The notes under the pieces: model-generated
What the model was told of the DNA's origin: nothing
Databases searched by the model: none
Seen by the model: only the letters and a program-made list of their open reading frames with translations
Program-made: the position numbers and the translations under genes
In this document: piece after piece, positions 20,526-28,824 of the stretch
How the letters are laid out: every line of letters begins with the position of its first letter
Position numbering within the stretch: the first letter of the stretch is position 1
Origin: Myxococcota bacterium
GTDB lineage: Bacteria; Myxococcota_A; UBA796; UBA9615; JAKLKC01
Length of the DNA: 37,468 bases
Assembly: GCA_023150875.1 (NCBI GenBank)
Contig: JAKLKC010000061.1
Coordinates: forward strand, 1 to 37,468
Reading direction: 5' to 3'

Positions 20526-23057
20526 ATGGACCCGACCTGGGAGAGACGTCTGGAGGAGTTCCGGCGGTTCGGTGAGACATCGCCGATCCGGACGGACCTA
20601 GACGACCTGCTGGTGGACCGCATGGCCCGCGTGCAGCGGCTCCTCTCCGCCCACACGGCCAGCGTCTTCCTCGTCGATCCCGAGGGGAGGGAGCTGGTGG
20701 CCCGGGCGTCGCTGGGGTTGGAGGGAGAGGTCGCCCGGGGCCTCTCCATCGCCCTGGGCGAGGGGGTCGAGGGTCGGATCGCCGGGAGTCCCGGCCCGGT
20801 GCGCCTGCCGGACCTCGAGGCGTCGGGCGTCCCCGGCGCCACGGGCCGGGAGCGGAGGGTCCGGTCGCTGCTGGGCGCTCCCATGCGGGTGGCGGGGCGG
20901 ACGGTGGGGGTGCTCCACGTGGGGAGCGTGGCGCGGAGGGAGTGGTCCGACGCCGACGCCTGGCTGATCCAGCTTGCCGCCGGGAGGATCGCCGGGGAGG
21001 TGGAGCACGCCCGCCTCCACGAGGCCGCCCGCTCCACCCTGCGCCAGGTGTCGGCCGCCGCGGAGCGCCACCGGGAGCTGGTCGAGGGGCTGGACCACAC
21101 GCTGGTGTGGGAGGCGGAGGGGCCGTCCCTGCGCGTCACCTACGTCTCCGGGCGCGCCGTGGACCTCCTGGGGATCCCCATCGAGGCCTGGTTCGAGGCG
21201 GAGGGGCTGGTCGGCCGAGTACACCCCGAGGACCGCGCCCGCTTCGAGGAGACGGTCCGGGAGTGCGCCGAGGCGGGAAGCGACCGCCACGTCGACCACC
21301 GCTTCGTGGCGGATGCCGGCTCGTGGCGGTGGTTCCACACGGGGATTCGGTGCGCCGCCTCCGATGGCGACGGGCCCCGGGTGCGGGGGATCTCCGTGGA
21401 CGTCACCGCGCTGAAGGCGGCCGAGGAGTCCTTGCGCCAGAGCGAGGACCGCTTCCGCCGGCTGGTGTCGTGGGTGGAGCCCTACGCGATCTTCGGAGTG
21501 GACGTCGAGGAGCGGATCTCGAGCTGGAACACCGGAGTCCAGCGACTCTTCGGCTACGGCGAGGCCGAGATCGTGGGGATGAGCTTCGGGAAGCTGTACC
21601 CCGAGGATGCGGCGCGGCGCGGGGTGCCGGCCCAGGACCTCGCCCGGGCGAGGGAGGCGGGCTCCCACGAGGCCGAGGGGCCTCGGCTCCGCGGGGACGG
21701 CACCACCTTCCTGGCCCGCTGCGTCATCACCGCCCTGAGGGGCGAGGACCGGGAGCTGCTGGGGTACTCCACGGTGGTCCAGGACGTCACCGCCGACCGG
21801 CGGCGGGAGGAACGGCAGCGGTTCCTGGCCCAGGTCACCGCGGAGTTCGTCTCGACGGCGGACGCGGAGGAGATCCTGCCCCGCCTGGTGGAGGGGGCGG
21901 TCCCGGTCCTTGGGGACCTGTGCGCGGCGGAGCTCTCCGACGGCGTCGGGCCGGGCCGGATCGCGGTGGCCCACGCCGATCCCGAGGTGGCGGAGGCGCT
22001 GAGGAGCGCGTGGGGGGTGCGGCCTCCCGGGCCCGGGCCGGCCTCCGCCCCCGCCGTGCTCCGCGCCGGGGCGCCCGCGCTGTACGAGGCGGCGCCGGAG
22101 GACCTCCTCGCCCCGCCGGCCCCCGGGGGCGGGGCCCCGTCCGCCGCCCGGGACCTGCGTCCCCTCTCGGCCCTCGTCGTCCCCCTCGCCGCCCACGGGA
22201 GGGCGCTGGGGACGCTGCTGGTCGCCACCACCGCGGCGTCGGGTCGCCACCTGGACGAGGGGGACCTGGCGTTCGCCCGGGAGGTCGCCGGGCGGGCGGC
22301 GCTGGCCCTGGACAACGCCCGGCTCCACCGCGAGGCCGAGGAGGCCAACCGCCGCAAGGACGAGTTCATGGCCTTCCTCGCCCACGAACTGAGGAACCCC
22401 CTGGGCAGCATCTCCCTCGCGCTCCACGTGCTCGACCAGCTCTGCGGGCCCGATCCCCGCGTGGTGCGGCATCGGGAGATCATCGGCCGCCAGGTGCGGA
22501 GCCTCTCCCGCCTCGTGGAGGACCTGCTGGACGTGGCGCGGATCACCCAGGGCAAGATGGTCCTGCACCGCTCCCGGGCCGACCTGCGGGACATCGTGGA
22601 CCACGTGCTGGCGACCCATCGGCCCCGGGCCGAGTCGAGGCGCCAGTCGCTGGGGGCCCGCGTCGGCGCCGAGGAGCTGGCGGTGGACGGGGACCCGGTG
22701 CGCCTGGAGCAGATCGCGGGGAACCTGGTGGAGAACGCCATCAAGTACACGCCCGAGGGCGGGAGCGTCCGCGTCGAGGCGCGGCGGGAGGGGGACGAGG
22801 TGGTGCTCCGGGTCGCCGACGACGGGACGGGGATCTCCGCCGACCTCCTCCCCCGGGTCTTCGACATCTACTCCCAGGCCCGGTCGGGTGGGACCTCCCG
22901 GGCCGGGGAGGGAGGGCTCGGCCTGGGGCTCGCCCTGGTGAAGCGGCTGGCGGAGATGCACGGAGGCCGCGTCGCCGCCCGGAGCGAGGGGCCGGGCAGG
23001 GGCAGCGAGTTCGAGGTGCGCCTGCCCGCGGCCCCCCCCGCGTCCCGGGGAGATTGA
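20526..23057 (+). CDS. Soluble multi-sensor histidine kinase (GAF-PAS-PAS-GAF-HisKA-HATPase)
   Basis: This is an 843-residue sensor kinase with no membrane segment, so it senses a cytoplasmic signal. Domains in order are GAF (about 25-175), two PAS domains (about 185-300 and 305-430, with '[16 protein letters not shown]' and '[16 protein letters not shown]'), a second GAF (about 435-600) and HisKA with the phospho-accepting His620 in '[13 protein letters not shown]'. HATPase_c follows with '[14 protein letters not shown]', 'VADDGTGIS' and '[19 protein letters not shown]'. The ATG at 20526 lies in a GC-rich leader with a CCTCCG-gga-CGGAGG hairpin at 20467-20481. It ends 19 bp before a separate receiver ORF. 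Its kinase core is paralogous to that of the hybrid kinase at 23594. Confidence 0.9.
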   Translation: MDPTWERRLEEFRRFGETSPIRTDLDDLLVDRMARVQRLLSAHTASVFLVDPEGRELVARASLGLEGEVARGLSIALGEGVEGRIAGSPGPVRLPDLEASGVPGATGRERRVRSLLGAPMRVAGRTVGVLHVGSVARREWSDADAWLIQLAAGRIAGEVEHARLHEAARSTLRQVSAAAERHRELVEGLDHTLVWEAEGPSLRVTYVSGRAVDLLGIPIEAWFEAEGLVGRVHPEDRARFEETVRECAEAGSDRHVDHRFVADAGSWRWFHTGIRCAASDGDGPRVRGISVDVTALKAAEESLRQSEDRFRRLVSWVEPYAIFGVDVEERISSWNTGVQRLFGYGEAEIVGMSFGKLYPEDAARRGVPAQDLARAREAGSHEAEGPRLRGDGTTFLARCVITALRGEDRELLGYSTVVQDVTADRRREERQRFLAQVTAEFVSTADAEEILPRLVEGAVPVLGDLCAAELSDGVGPGRIAVAHADPEVAEALRSAWGVRPPGPGPASAPAVLRAGAPALYEAAPEDLLAPPAPGGGAPSAARDLRPLSALVVPLAAHGRALGTLLVATTAASGRHLDEGDLAFAREVAGRAALALDNARLHREAEEANRRKDEFMAFLAHELRNPLGSISLALHVLDQLCGPDPRVVRHREIIGRQVRSLSRLVEDLLDVARITQGKMVLHRSRADLRDIVDHVLATHRPRAESRRQSLGARVGAEELAVDGDPVRLEQIAGNLVENAIKYTPEGGSVRVEARREGDEVVLRVADDGTGISADLLPRVFDIYSQARSGGTSRAGEGGLGLGLALVKRLAEMHGGRVAARSEGPGRGSEFEVRLPAAPPASRGD

Positions 23058-23076
23058 GGAGGGGCGGGGACGGCGG

Positions 23077-23478
23077 GTGCTGGTGGTCGAGGATCACGAG
23101 GACGCCCGGGAGGCCGTCCGGAGCCTGCTGGAGATCCGGCGGTGCAGGGTCGACGTCGCCGAGGACGGGGAGAGGGGCCTGGAGCGCGCCCGGGCGGCGG
23201 TCCTCGGCGCCGCCGTGGGGGACCTGGGCCTGCCGGGCATGGACGGGTGCGCCCTGGCGCGGCGGCTGCGGGAGGAGCTGGGCCCCGGCGTGAGGCTGGT
23301 GGCGCTCACCGCCTGCGGCCAGCCCACGGGCCGGCGGCGGACGCGGGAGGCGGAGGTCGACGCCCACCTCCTCGAGCCGGTGGACGCCTCGGAGCTGGAG
23401 CGCGCCCTGGAGGGCGGGAGCGCCGCGCGGGCGAGCGCCAGCGCAGGAGAGCCGGGGATCCCTCCAACTTCCCCTTGA
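23077..23478 (+). CDS. Degenerate receiver-domain protein
   Basis: This is a 133-residue CheY-like receiver following the kinase in another frame. It has the acidic pocket '[10 protein letters not shown]', Asp49 in '[10 protein letters not shown]' and Thr78 in 'VALTACG'. The invariant lysine is replaced by glutamate (Glu100, 'HLLEPVD' where the paralogue has 'FVVKPVD'). Without that lysine normal phospho-signalling is usually impaired. The GTG at 23077 is the first possible start near the domain, with GAGGAGGGG about 12 bases upstream. Upstream in this frame the codons read '[15 protein letters not shown]', resembling the linker of the fused paralogue, so this may be a hybrid kinase split by a frameshift. 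It may instead be a functional stand-alone partner. Confidence 0.72.
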   Translation: MLVVEDHEDAREAVRSLLEIRRCRVDVAEDGERGLERARAAVLGAAVGDLGLPGMDGCALARRLREELGPGVRLVALTACGQPTGRRRTREAEVDAHLLEPVDASELERALEGGSAARASASAGEPGIPPTSP

Positions 23479-23593
23479 CGGGTCCCGGAGCGGGCCCGAG
23501 AGTCCATGCGCCGTTTCGGGGGCGGGCAGGGGACCGCACCCGGCGGATCCGGCCGCGGCCCCCCACGACAGCACTCCCCCGAGGATCCCGGAC

Positions 23594-25762
23594 ATGCCCA
23601 ACGGCGAGGCGGGGCGCCGCCACGGCGCGCTCTCACCGGTCCGCGGGGGCGCTCCGACCCGGAGCGTTCCCCGGCGGGCCGGCGGCGCGGCCCTGATGGC
23701 CCTCCCCGCGCTCCTGCTCTGGCCCGCGGCCTGGCGCGCCCTCGCTGCCCTTCTCAGTGGCGCCGCCGCCAGATCTCGGGAATTGGCCGCCGACCGGTCC
23801 CGGTCCGAAGAGGCCCGGCGCGTCAGCGAGGGTCGCCTCGCGGCCATCATCGAGTCGGCCATGGACGCGGTGATCACCATCGACGAGGACCAGCGGGTCG
23901 TGGTGTTCAACCGGGCGGCCGAGCAGATGTTCCGTTGCCCGGCGGCGGAGGCCCTGGGTCGGCCCCTGGACCGCTTCATACCCGCAGGGGCCCGCGCCGC
24001 CCACCGGGAATACGTCCGGGCCTTCGCCGCCACCGCCCGGACGGCCCGCCGCATGGGGGCTCTGGGCGCGGTCCGGGGGGTGCGCGCCGACGGCGAGGAG
24101 TTCCCCGTGGAGGCGGCGATCTCCGCGATGGACACCGGGCGGGGCCGCCTGCTGACGGTGGTCCTCCGGGACGTGAGCGAGCGCATGGCGGCCGAGGAGG
24201 CGCTCCGGCGCAGCGAGCGACGCTTCCGCGCCCTGGCCGACGCCATCCCCCAGATCGTCTTCGCCGCGGGGCCCGACGGCAGCACCGAGTACCTGAACCG
24301 CGTGTGGGGGGAGTACACGGGCCTGGCGGCGGAGGAGGGGCTCGGGGACGGGTGGCGATCGGTCCCGGTCCACCCCGACGACGTCGCTCGGGCCGGGGAG
24401 GCGTGGGGGCGAGCGGTGGAGGGGGCGGAGCCCTTCGAGGCGGAGGTCCGGATCCGCAGGGCCTCCGACGGGGCCTGGCGCTGGCACCTGGCCCGGGCGC
24501 AGCCCCTGCTGGACGCCGAGGGCAAGGTGGAGCGGTGGTTCGGCACCTGCACCGACATCCACGACGGGCGGGAGGCCCTCACCGTGCTGCGGGAGGCCGA
24601 CCGGCGCAAGGACGAGTTCCTGGCGATGCTCGGCCACGAGGTCCGGAACCCCCTGGCGGCCATCGTCAACGCCCTGCAGGTGCTCGACCGCGCGCCGGAG
24701 TCCGACACCATGGCGAGGCGGCACCGGGAGGTGATCGGCAGGCAGGTCCGGCACCTGTCCCGCCTGGTGGAGGACCTGCTGGACCTCTCGCGGATCCGCT
24801 CGGGCAAGATCGCGCTGCGCCTGGAGCGCCTGGACCTGCGGGAGGCGCTGGAGCGGGCCTGCGAGGGCCACCGCCCCGCCGCCGAGGGGCGCCGCCAGTC
24901 CCTTACCGTCGCCCTCCCCGGGGAGCCCCTCCCCGTGGACGGGGACGGCGCCCGGCTGGAGCAGGTGGTGGGCAACCTCGTGCAGAACGCGGTCAAGTAC
25001 ACGCCCCCCGGCGGGAGGATCCACGTCTCGGCGGAGGCGGTGGAGGGGCGCGCCGTGGTGCGGGTCCGGGACGACGGGCAGGGCATCGAGCCCGGGAACC
25101 TCGCGGGGATCTTCGACCCCTTCGTGCAGGAGGAGAGGAGCGCCGGGCAGTCCCGGGCGGGGGGGATGGGCCTGGGGCTGCCCCTGGTCCGCCGCCTGGT
25201 GGAGATGCACGGCGGCGAGGTGTCGGCGCGCAGCGAGGGGAGGGACCGGGGGAGCGAGTTCTCGGTTTGGTTGCCGCTGAGGGAGGGCCTGCCGATCCCG
25301 GAGGAGGAGCCGGGGGGGGCGGTCCCGGCGGAGCCTCGTAGGGTGCTGGTGGTGGAGGACAACCCCGACTCCCGGACGACCCTCCAGGACCTGTTGACCC
25401 TGGAGGGGCACGAGGTGGAGGTGGCCGAGGACGGACTCCAGGGCGTGGAGCGGGCCCTGGCGTGGTCCCCGGACGTCGCGCTGGTGGACATCGACCTGCC
25501 GGTGCTGGACGGCTACGAGGTGGCGCGGCGGCTGCGGCGCGAGCCGCGGGGGCGGGCCGTCCGCCTGGTGGCCCTGACGGGGTACGGCCTCGCCGGGCAC
25601 CGCGAGAAGGCGAGGGAAGCCGGCTTCGACGCCTTCGTGGTGAAGCCCGTGGACCTGGGCGAGCTCCGCCGCCTCATCGCCTCGGCCCCGCGGGGGATCC
25701 CCGGGGAGGGCCGCGGCGACGGAGCGGAGGGAACTCCGGGAGTCCCTCCCACACGCGGTTGA
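23594..25762 (+). CDS. Hybrid histidine kinase (PAS-PAS-HisKA-HATPase-receiver)
   Basis: This is a 722-residue hybrid sensor kinase. A single hydrophobic segment near residues 33-57 may anchor it to the membrane. Two PAS domains follow (about 80-200 and 208-335). HisKA has His348 in 'MLGHEVRNPLAAI', HATPase_c has 'NLVQNAVKYTPPGG' and 'GGMGLGLPLVRRLVEMHGG', and a complete receiver carries Asp632 ('LVDIDLPVLDG') and Lys684 ('VVKPVD'). The ATG at 23594 has GAGG nine bases upstream. The kinase core and receiver are close paralogues of the preceding gene pair, so tandem duplication with sensor swapping is likely. With no output domain, a separate response regulator or phosphotransfer protein would be needed. 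Confidence 0.9.
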   Translation: MPNGEAGRRHGALSPVRGGAPTRSVPRRAGGAALMALPALLLWPAAWRALAALLSGAAARSRELAADRSRSEEARRVSEGRLAAIIESAMDAVITIDEDQRVVVFNRAAEQMFRCPAAEALGRPLDRFIPAGARAAHREYVRAFAATARTARRMGALGAVRGVRADGEEFPVEAAISAMDTGRGRLLTVVLRDVSERMAAEEALRRSERRFRALADAIPQIVFAAGPDGSTEYLNRVWGEYTGLAAEEGLGDGWRSVPVHPDDVARAGEAWGRAVEGAEPFEAEVRIRRASDGAWRWHLARAQPLLDAEGKVERWFGTCTDIHDGREALTVLREADRRKDEFLAMLGHEVRNPLAAIVNALQVLDRAPESDTMARRHREVIGRQVRHLSRLVEDLLDLSRIRSGKIALRLERLDLREALERACEGHRPAAEGRRQSLTVALPGEPLPVDGDGARLEQVVGNLVQNAVKYTPPGGRIHVSAEAVEGRAVVRVRDDGQGIEPGNLAGIFDPFVQEERSAGQSRAGGMGLGLPLVRRLVEMHGGEVSARSEGRDRGSEFSVWLPLREGLPIPEEEPGGAVPAEPRRVLVVEDNPDSRTTLQDLLTLEGHEVEVAEDGLQGVERALAWSPDVALVDIDLPVLDGYEVARRLRREPRGRAVRLVALTGYGLAGHREKAREAGFDAFVVKPVDLGELRRLIASAPRGIPGEGRGDGAEGTPGVPPTRG

Positions 25763-25788
25763 AAAGCACCGGCGTACCCGACTAGGCT
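25759..25788 (+). promoter_or_regulatory. Candidate sigma-70-type promoter of the acylation genes
   Basis: TTGAAA (25759-25764) and TAGGCT (25783-25788) are separated by 18 bases, at the end of the hybrid kinase gene and 91 bp before the preferred MBOAT start. The -10 keeps the TAnnnT pattern. The A-run in the -35 region is conspicuous at this base composition. The -10 resembles TAGGTT in the M16 gene promoter of this window. Confidence 0.5.
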
Positions 25789-25878
25789 ACCGCGGCCCCT
25801 CGCCCCGGGATGCGGCGGACGGGCCCGACGCCCGTGGGCCGCCCGCGCCTCCGGGCCCCCATGCGAGGGACCCGCGCC

Positions 25879-27297
25879 GTGCTGTTCCAGTCCCTCGACT
25901 ACCTGCTGTTCCTCCCGGCGGTCGCCCTCCTGTACTGGTCGGTGCCCCCGGGCGGGCGGCTGGCGGTCCTGGGCCTCTCCTCCGCCGTCTTCTTCGCGTC
26001 CTGGCACCCCCGGGACCTGCCGGTGCTGGCCCTGGCCATCGGCCTGTCCTGGGCGGGAGGGGGCTGGCTGGCCCGGCGCCGCGCCGCGGGGCTCCCCACC
26101 CGGGCGGCGCTGTGGGTGGTGGGCGTCGCCATCGCCCTGCCCCTGCTGGTCTTCAAGTACTGGAACTGGCTCGCCGCGGACGCCGCCCGGGCCGCGTCCG
26201 CCCTGGGGTGGGAGGTCTCGCCGCCCCGGGTGGAGTGGGCCCTCCCCATCGGGATCTCGTTCTTCACCTTCCAGGCCCTGGGCTACGCGCTGGACGTGGG
26301 CCGCGGCGCGCCCCCCGAGCGGTCCCTCGGGCGCTTCGCCACCTACATCGCCTTCTTCCCCCAGCTCGTCGCCGGTCCGATCCTGAGGGGCCCCCAGCTC
26401 CTGCCCCAGCTCGCCCGCGCGCCGCTGCTGGGGGAGCACCAGGTTGGGGCCGGGCTGTTCCGGATCGGGCGGGGGCTGGCCAAGAAGCTGCTGTTCGCCG
26501 ACGTGGTGCGCCTCGGGCTCGTGGACCCCGTCTTCGACGACCCGGCGGCCTTCACCACGGTGGAGCTGCTCCTCGCGCTCTACGGATACTCGCTCCAAAT
26601 CTACTACGACTTCTCGGGCTACACCGACATCGCCATCGGCTCGGCGCGCCTGTTCGGGATCCAGCTCCCCGAGAACTTCCGGCGGCCCTACCTCGCGACC
26701 TCGGTGGCGGGCTTCTGGCGCCGCTGGCACATCACCCTGAGCGACTGGGTCCGGGACTACGTGTACTTCCCCCTGGGAGGGGCGAGGGGCTCGGACCTCC
26801 GGGTCTACGCCAACATCATGCTGACCCTGCTGATCATCGCGGTGTGGCACGGGGCGGCGTGGACCTTCGTGCTCTACGGCGCGCTCCACGGGGCCGCGGT
26901 GGGGATCAACCGCTGGCGGCGCAAGCGCACCGGCCGCCGGCCCGACGACCCGCTGCCGGGCGCCTGGGCCTGGCTGTGGAGGGTAGCCCTCACCTTCCAC
27001 TTCGTGGTCTTCGCGCGCCTGCTGTTCCGCGCCCCCGACTTCGAGAGCGTGGGCGCGTTCCTGTCCTCCCTCGGGAACTTCGCCCTGGTGGTGCCGAGGT
27101 TCTCGCCCCTGGCCCTCGGGGCCATGCTCCTGGGCTACGCCATCCACTTCAGCCCCGAGTCCTGGCAGCGGCGCTCCGAGGCGTCGTTCTCCCGGGTCGG
27201 CCCGGTGCGGTGGGCGGTGGCGCTGCTGGCGCTGGGGGTGGCGTGTACCCTGCTGGGCACGGGCGAGCAGCTCTCGTTCGTGTACTACCAGTTCTGA
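25879..27297 (+). CDS. MBOAT-family O-acyltransferase (AlgI-like)
   Basis: This is a polytopic inner-membrane acyltransferase of the MBOAT family, AlgI/PatA-like branch, which passes an acyl group, usually acetyl, across the membrane to a periplasmic polymer-modifying partner. Typical features are the N-terminal 'FQSLDYLLFLPAVALLYW', 'FPQLVAGPILRGPQLLPQL', 'YDFSGYTDIAIGSARLFGI', 'FWRRWHITLSDWVRDYVYFPLGG', and the catalytic-site region 'VWHGAAW' (His324) with His337 in 'YGALHGAAVG'. The GTG at 25879 is preferred because it gives a family-like N-terminus and has GAGGGA eight bases upstream; ATGs at 25861 and 25810 are alternatives. The stop overlaps the next ATG as TGATG. Its polymer target could be the exopolysaccharide made by the cluster at 5035-17057, which is inference. 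Confidence 0.9.
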   Translation: MLFQSLDYLLFLPAVALLYWSVPPGGRLAVLGLSSAVFFASWHPRDLPVLALAIGLSWAGGGWLARRRAAGLPTRAALWVVGVAIALPLLVFKYWNWLAADAARAASALGWEVSPPRVEWALPIGISFFTFQALGYALDVGRGAPPERSLGRFATYIAFFPQLVAGPILRGPQLLPQLARAPLLGEHQVGAGLFRIGRGLAKKLLFADVVRLGLVDPVFDDPAAFTTVELLLALYGYSLQIYYDFSGYTDIAIGSARLFGIQLPENFRRPYLATSVAGFWRRWHITLSDWVRDYVYFPLGGARGSDLRVYANIMLTLLIIAVWHGAAWTFVLYGALHGAAVGINRWRRKRTGRRPDDPLPGAWAWLWRVALTFHFVVFARLLFRAPDFESVGAFLSSLGNFALVVPRFSPLALGAMLLGYAIHFSPESWQRRSEASFSRVGPVRWAVALLALGVACTLLGTGEQLSFVYYQF

Positions 27298-28817
27298 TGG
27301 CCGATCCCCGGCCTGCGAGGCCCCCTCTGGAACCGACCTCGGACCCGGCGATCCACCGCGCGGAGCTGGCGCGCTTCGCGGCGTTCCTGGCCCTGACCGC
27401 CGTCCTGTGGGGGGCGACCTACCTCGCGCCGTGGGCGGAGCCCCTGCGCCCCTGGGCCCCCGGCGATCCGGTGCCCCTGGCGCGCCTCGCCCGGGGGGAC
27501 TCCCAGGTGCGGGAAGACCGCGAGGGGGTGGTGGAGCGGATCCCGGTGGCGGTCCCGGCGCCGGCTCCCGCGCCCGCGCCCCTCCTCGCCGCCGGTCCGG
27601 AGCCGGCCTGCGGGGGGGCCCAGGACCTTCCCCCCCGCGACCCGGCGCTGCCCACGCCCATCGAGGCGCCGCCGGGCTCCCTGGACGCGGCCTTCGGCGC
27701 CTTGGCGCGGGCCGAGCCCGGCGGGGTGGGGCAACTCGTCCGGATCCTCCACTGGGGGGACTCCACCATCGCCGCGGACGGGATCGTGGGGACGGCGCGG
27801 CGGCGCCTCCAGGAGCGGTTCGGGGACGGCGGGCCGGGCTTCCTCGCCGTCCGGGTGGACCCCCGCTGGTCGGTGCGCCACGACGTGGATCGGCGCGGCG
27901 GTGGGGACTGGACCACGTTCAACCTCACCGAGGGGGACGCTCCGGGGCGGCGCTACGGCCTCGCTGGGGTCGTCGCCGTCGCCGGGGGTGCCGCGTCGGT
28001 GACGCTGGGGGGGCGGAAGGTCGGGGAGGGCGTCCGCCAGGGACTCCACCGCTTCGACCTCCACTACCAGGTCCAGCCCGGTGGGGGCACGCTGGAGGTG
28101 TCCGTGGGAGGGACCCGCCGGGCCACCCTGCGGACCGCCGCGCCCCGGCGCGGGGAGGCCTTCCACGAGGTGCGCGTCTCCGAGGGGGCGCCCTCGGTGC
28201 GGGTGGCGGCCCGGGGGGACGGGCCGGTCACGGTCTACGGCGTGGCCCTGGAGACGGCGGGGGGGCTGACCTGGGAGAACTTCGGCGTCGCCGGCTCCTC
28301 CGTCGCTTCCATGGGCCGCCAGCGCAAGGAGGCCCTGGCCGAGCAGGTGCGCCGCCGCGACCCGGCCCTGCTGATCTACCAGACCGGCGGGAACGAGCTG
28401 ACCTGGCCCAGCGTGGTGGAGGGGGACGGGGAGGCCTACCGGCGGGCCTACCTCCAGGTCCTCGCCACCCTCAGGGCGGGCGCGCCGGGCGCCTCGTGCC
28501 TGGTGGTGGGCCCCATCGACCAGGCCACCCGCACCCGGAAGGGCCCGGCGAGCAAGCCGAAGCTGGGCAAGATGATCGACCTCCAGCGGAGCGCGGCCCG
28601 GGAAGCGGGCTGCGCGTTCTGGGACGCCCGCCACGTCATGGGGGGCGAGGGAGGCTTCGCCCGGTGGCTCGAAGCGAAGCCGCGTCTCGCCCTGAGCGAC
28701 CTGATGCACCTGACCCGCCCGGGCCTGGACCTGGTGGGCGAGTCTCTCGCGGACGCCCTCCTCGCGGCCTACGACTGCCGGAAGCGGTCGCCCCGTCCCC
28801 TGCCCGCGAGCCGGTGA
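27297..28817 (+). CDS. Membrane-anchored SGNH-hydrolase-fold protein, MBOAT partner
   Basis: This is a 506-residue protein with one N-terminal membrane helix near residues 27-45, a Pro/Ala-rich linker and a periplasmic SGNH/GDSL domain. Block I is 'ILHWGDSTIAADG' (Ser156), block III is 'YQTGGNEL', and block V is 'LSDLMHLT' (Asp468, His471). A beta-rich insertion of about 130 residues sits between blocks I and III. It is translationally coupled to the MBOAT gene (TGATG), the arrangement of acyl-transfer pairs such as PatA/PatB or AlgI with AlgJ/AlgX, where the SGNH partner carries out the final transfer to, or removal from, the glycan. Transfer rather than hydrolysis is suggested by context only. 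The gene ends 7 bp from a convergent second SGNH-type gene. Confidence 0.85.
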   Translation: MADPRPARPPLEPTSDPAIHRAELARFAAFLALTAVLWGATYLAPWAEPLRPWAPGDPVPLARLARGDSQVREDREGVVERIPVAVPAPAPAPAPLLAAGPEPACGGAQDLPPRDPALPTPIEAPPGSLDAAFGALARAEPGGVGQLVRILHWGDSTIAADGIVGTARRRLQERFGDGGPGFLAVRVDPRWSVRHDVDRRGGGDWTTFNLTEGDAPGRRYGLAGVVAVAGGAASVTLGGRKVGEGVRQGLHRFDLHYQVQPGGGTLEVSVGGTRRATLRTAAPRRGEAFHEVRVSEGAPSVRVAARGDGPVTVYGVALETAGGLTWENFGVAGSSVASMGRQRKEALAEQVRRRDPALLIYQTGGNELTWPSVVEGDGEAYRRAYLQVLATLRAGAPGASCLVVGPIDQATRTRKGPASKPKLGKMIDLQRSAAREAGCAFWDARHVMGGEGGFARWLEAKPRLALSDLMHLTRPGLDLVGESLADALLAAYDCRKRSPRPLPASR

Positions 28818-28824
28818 CGGGGGC

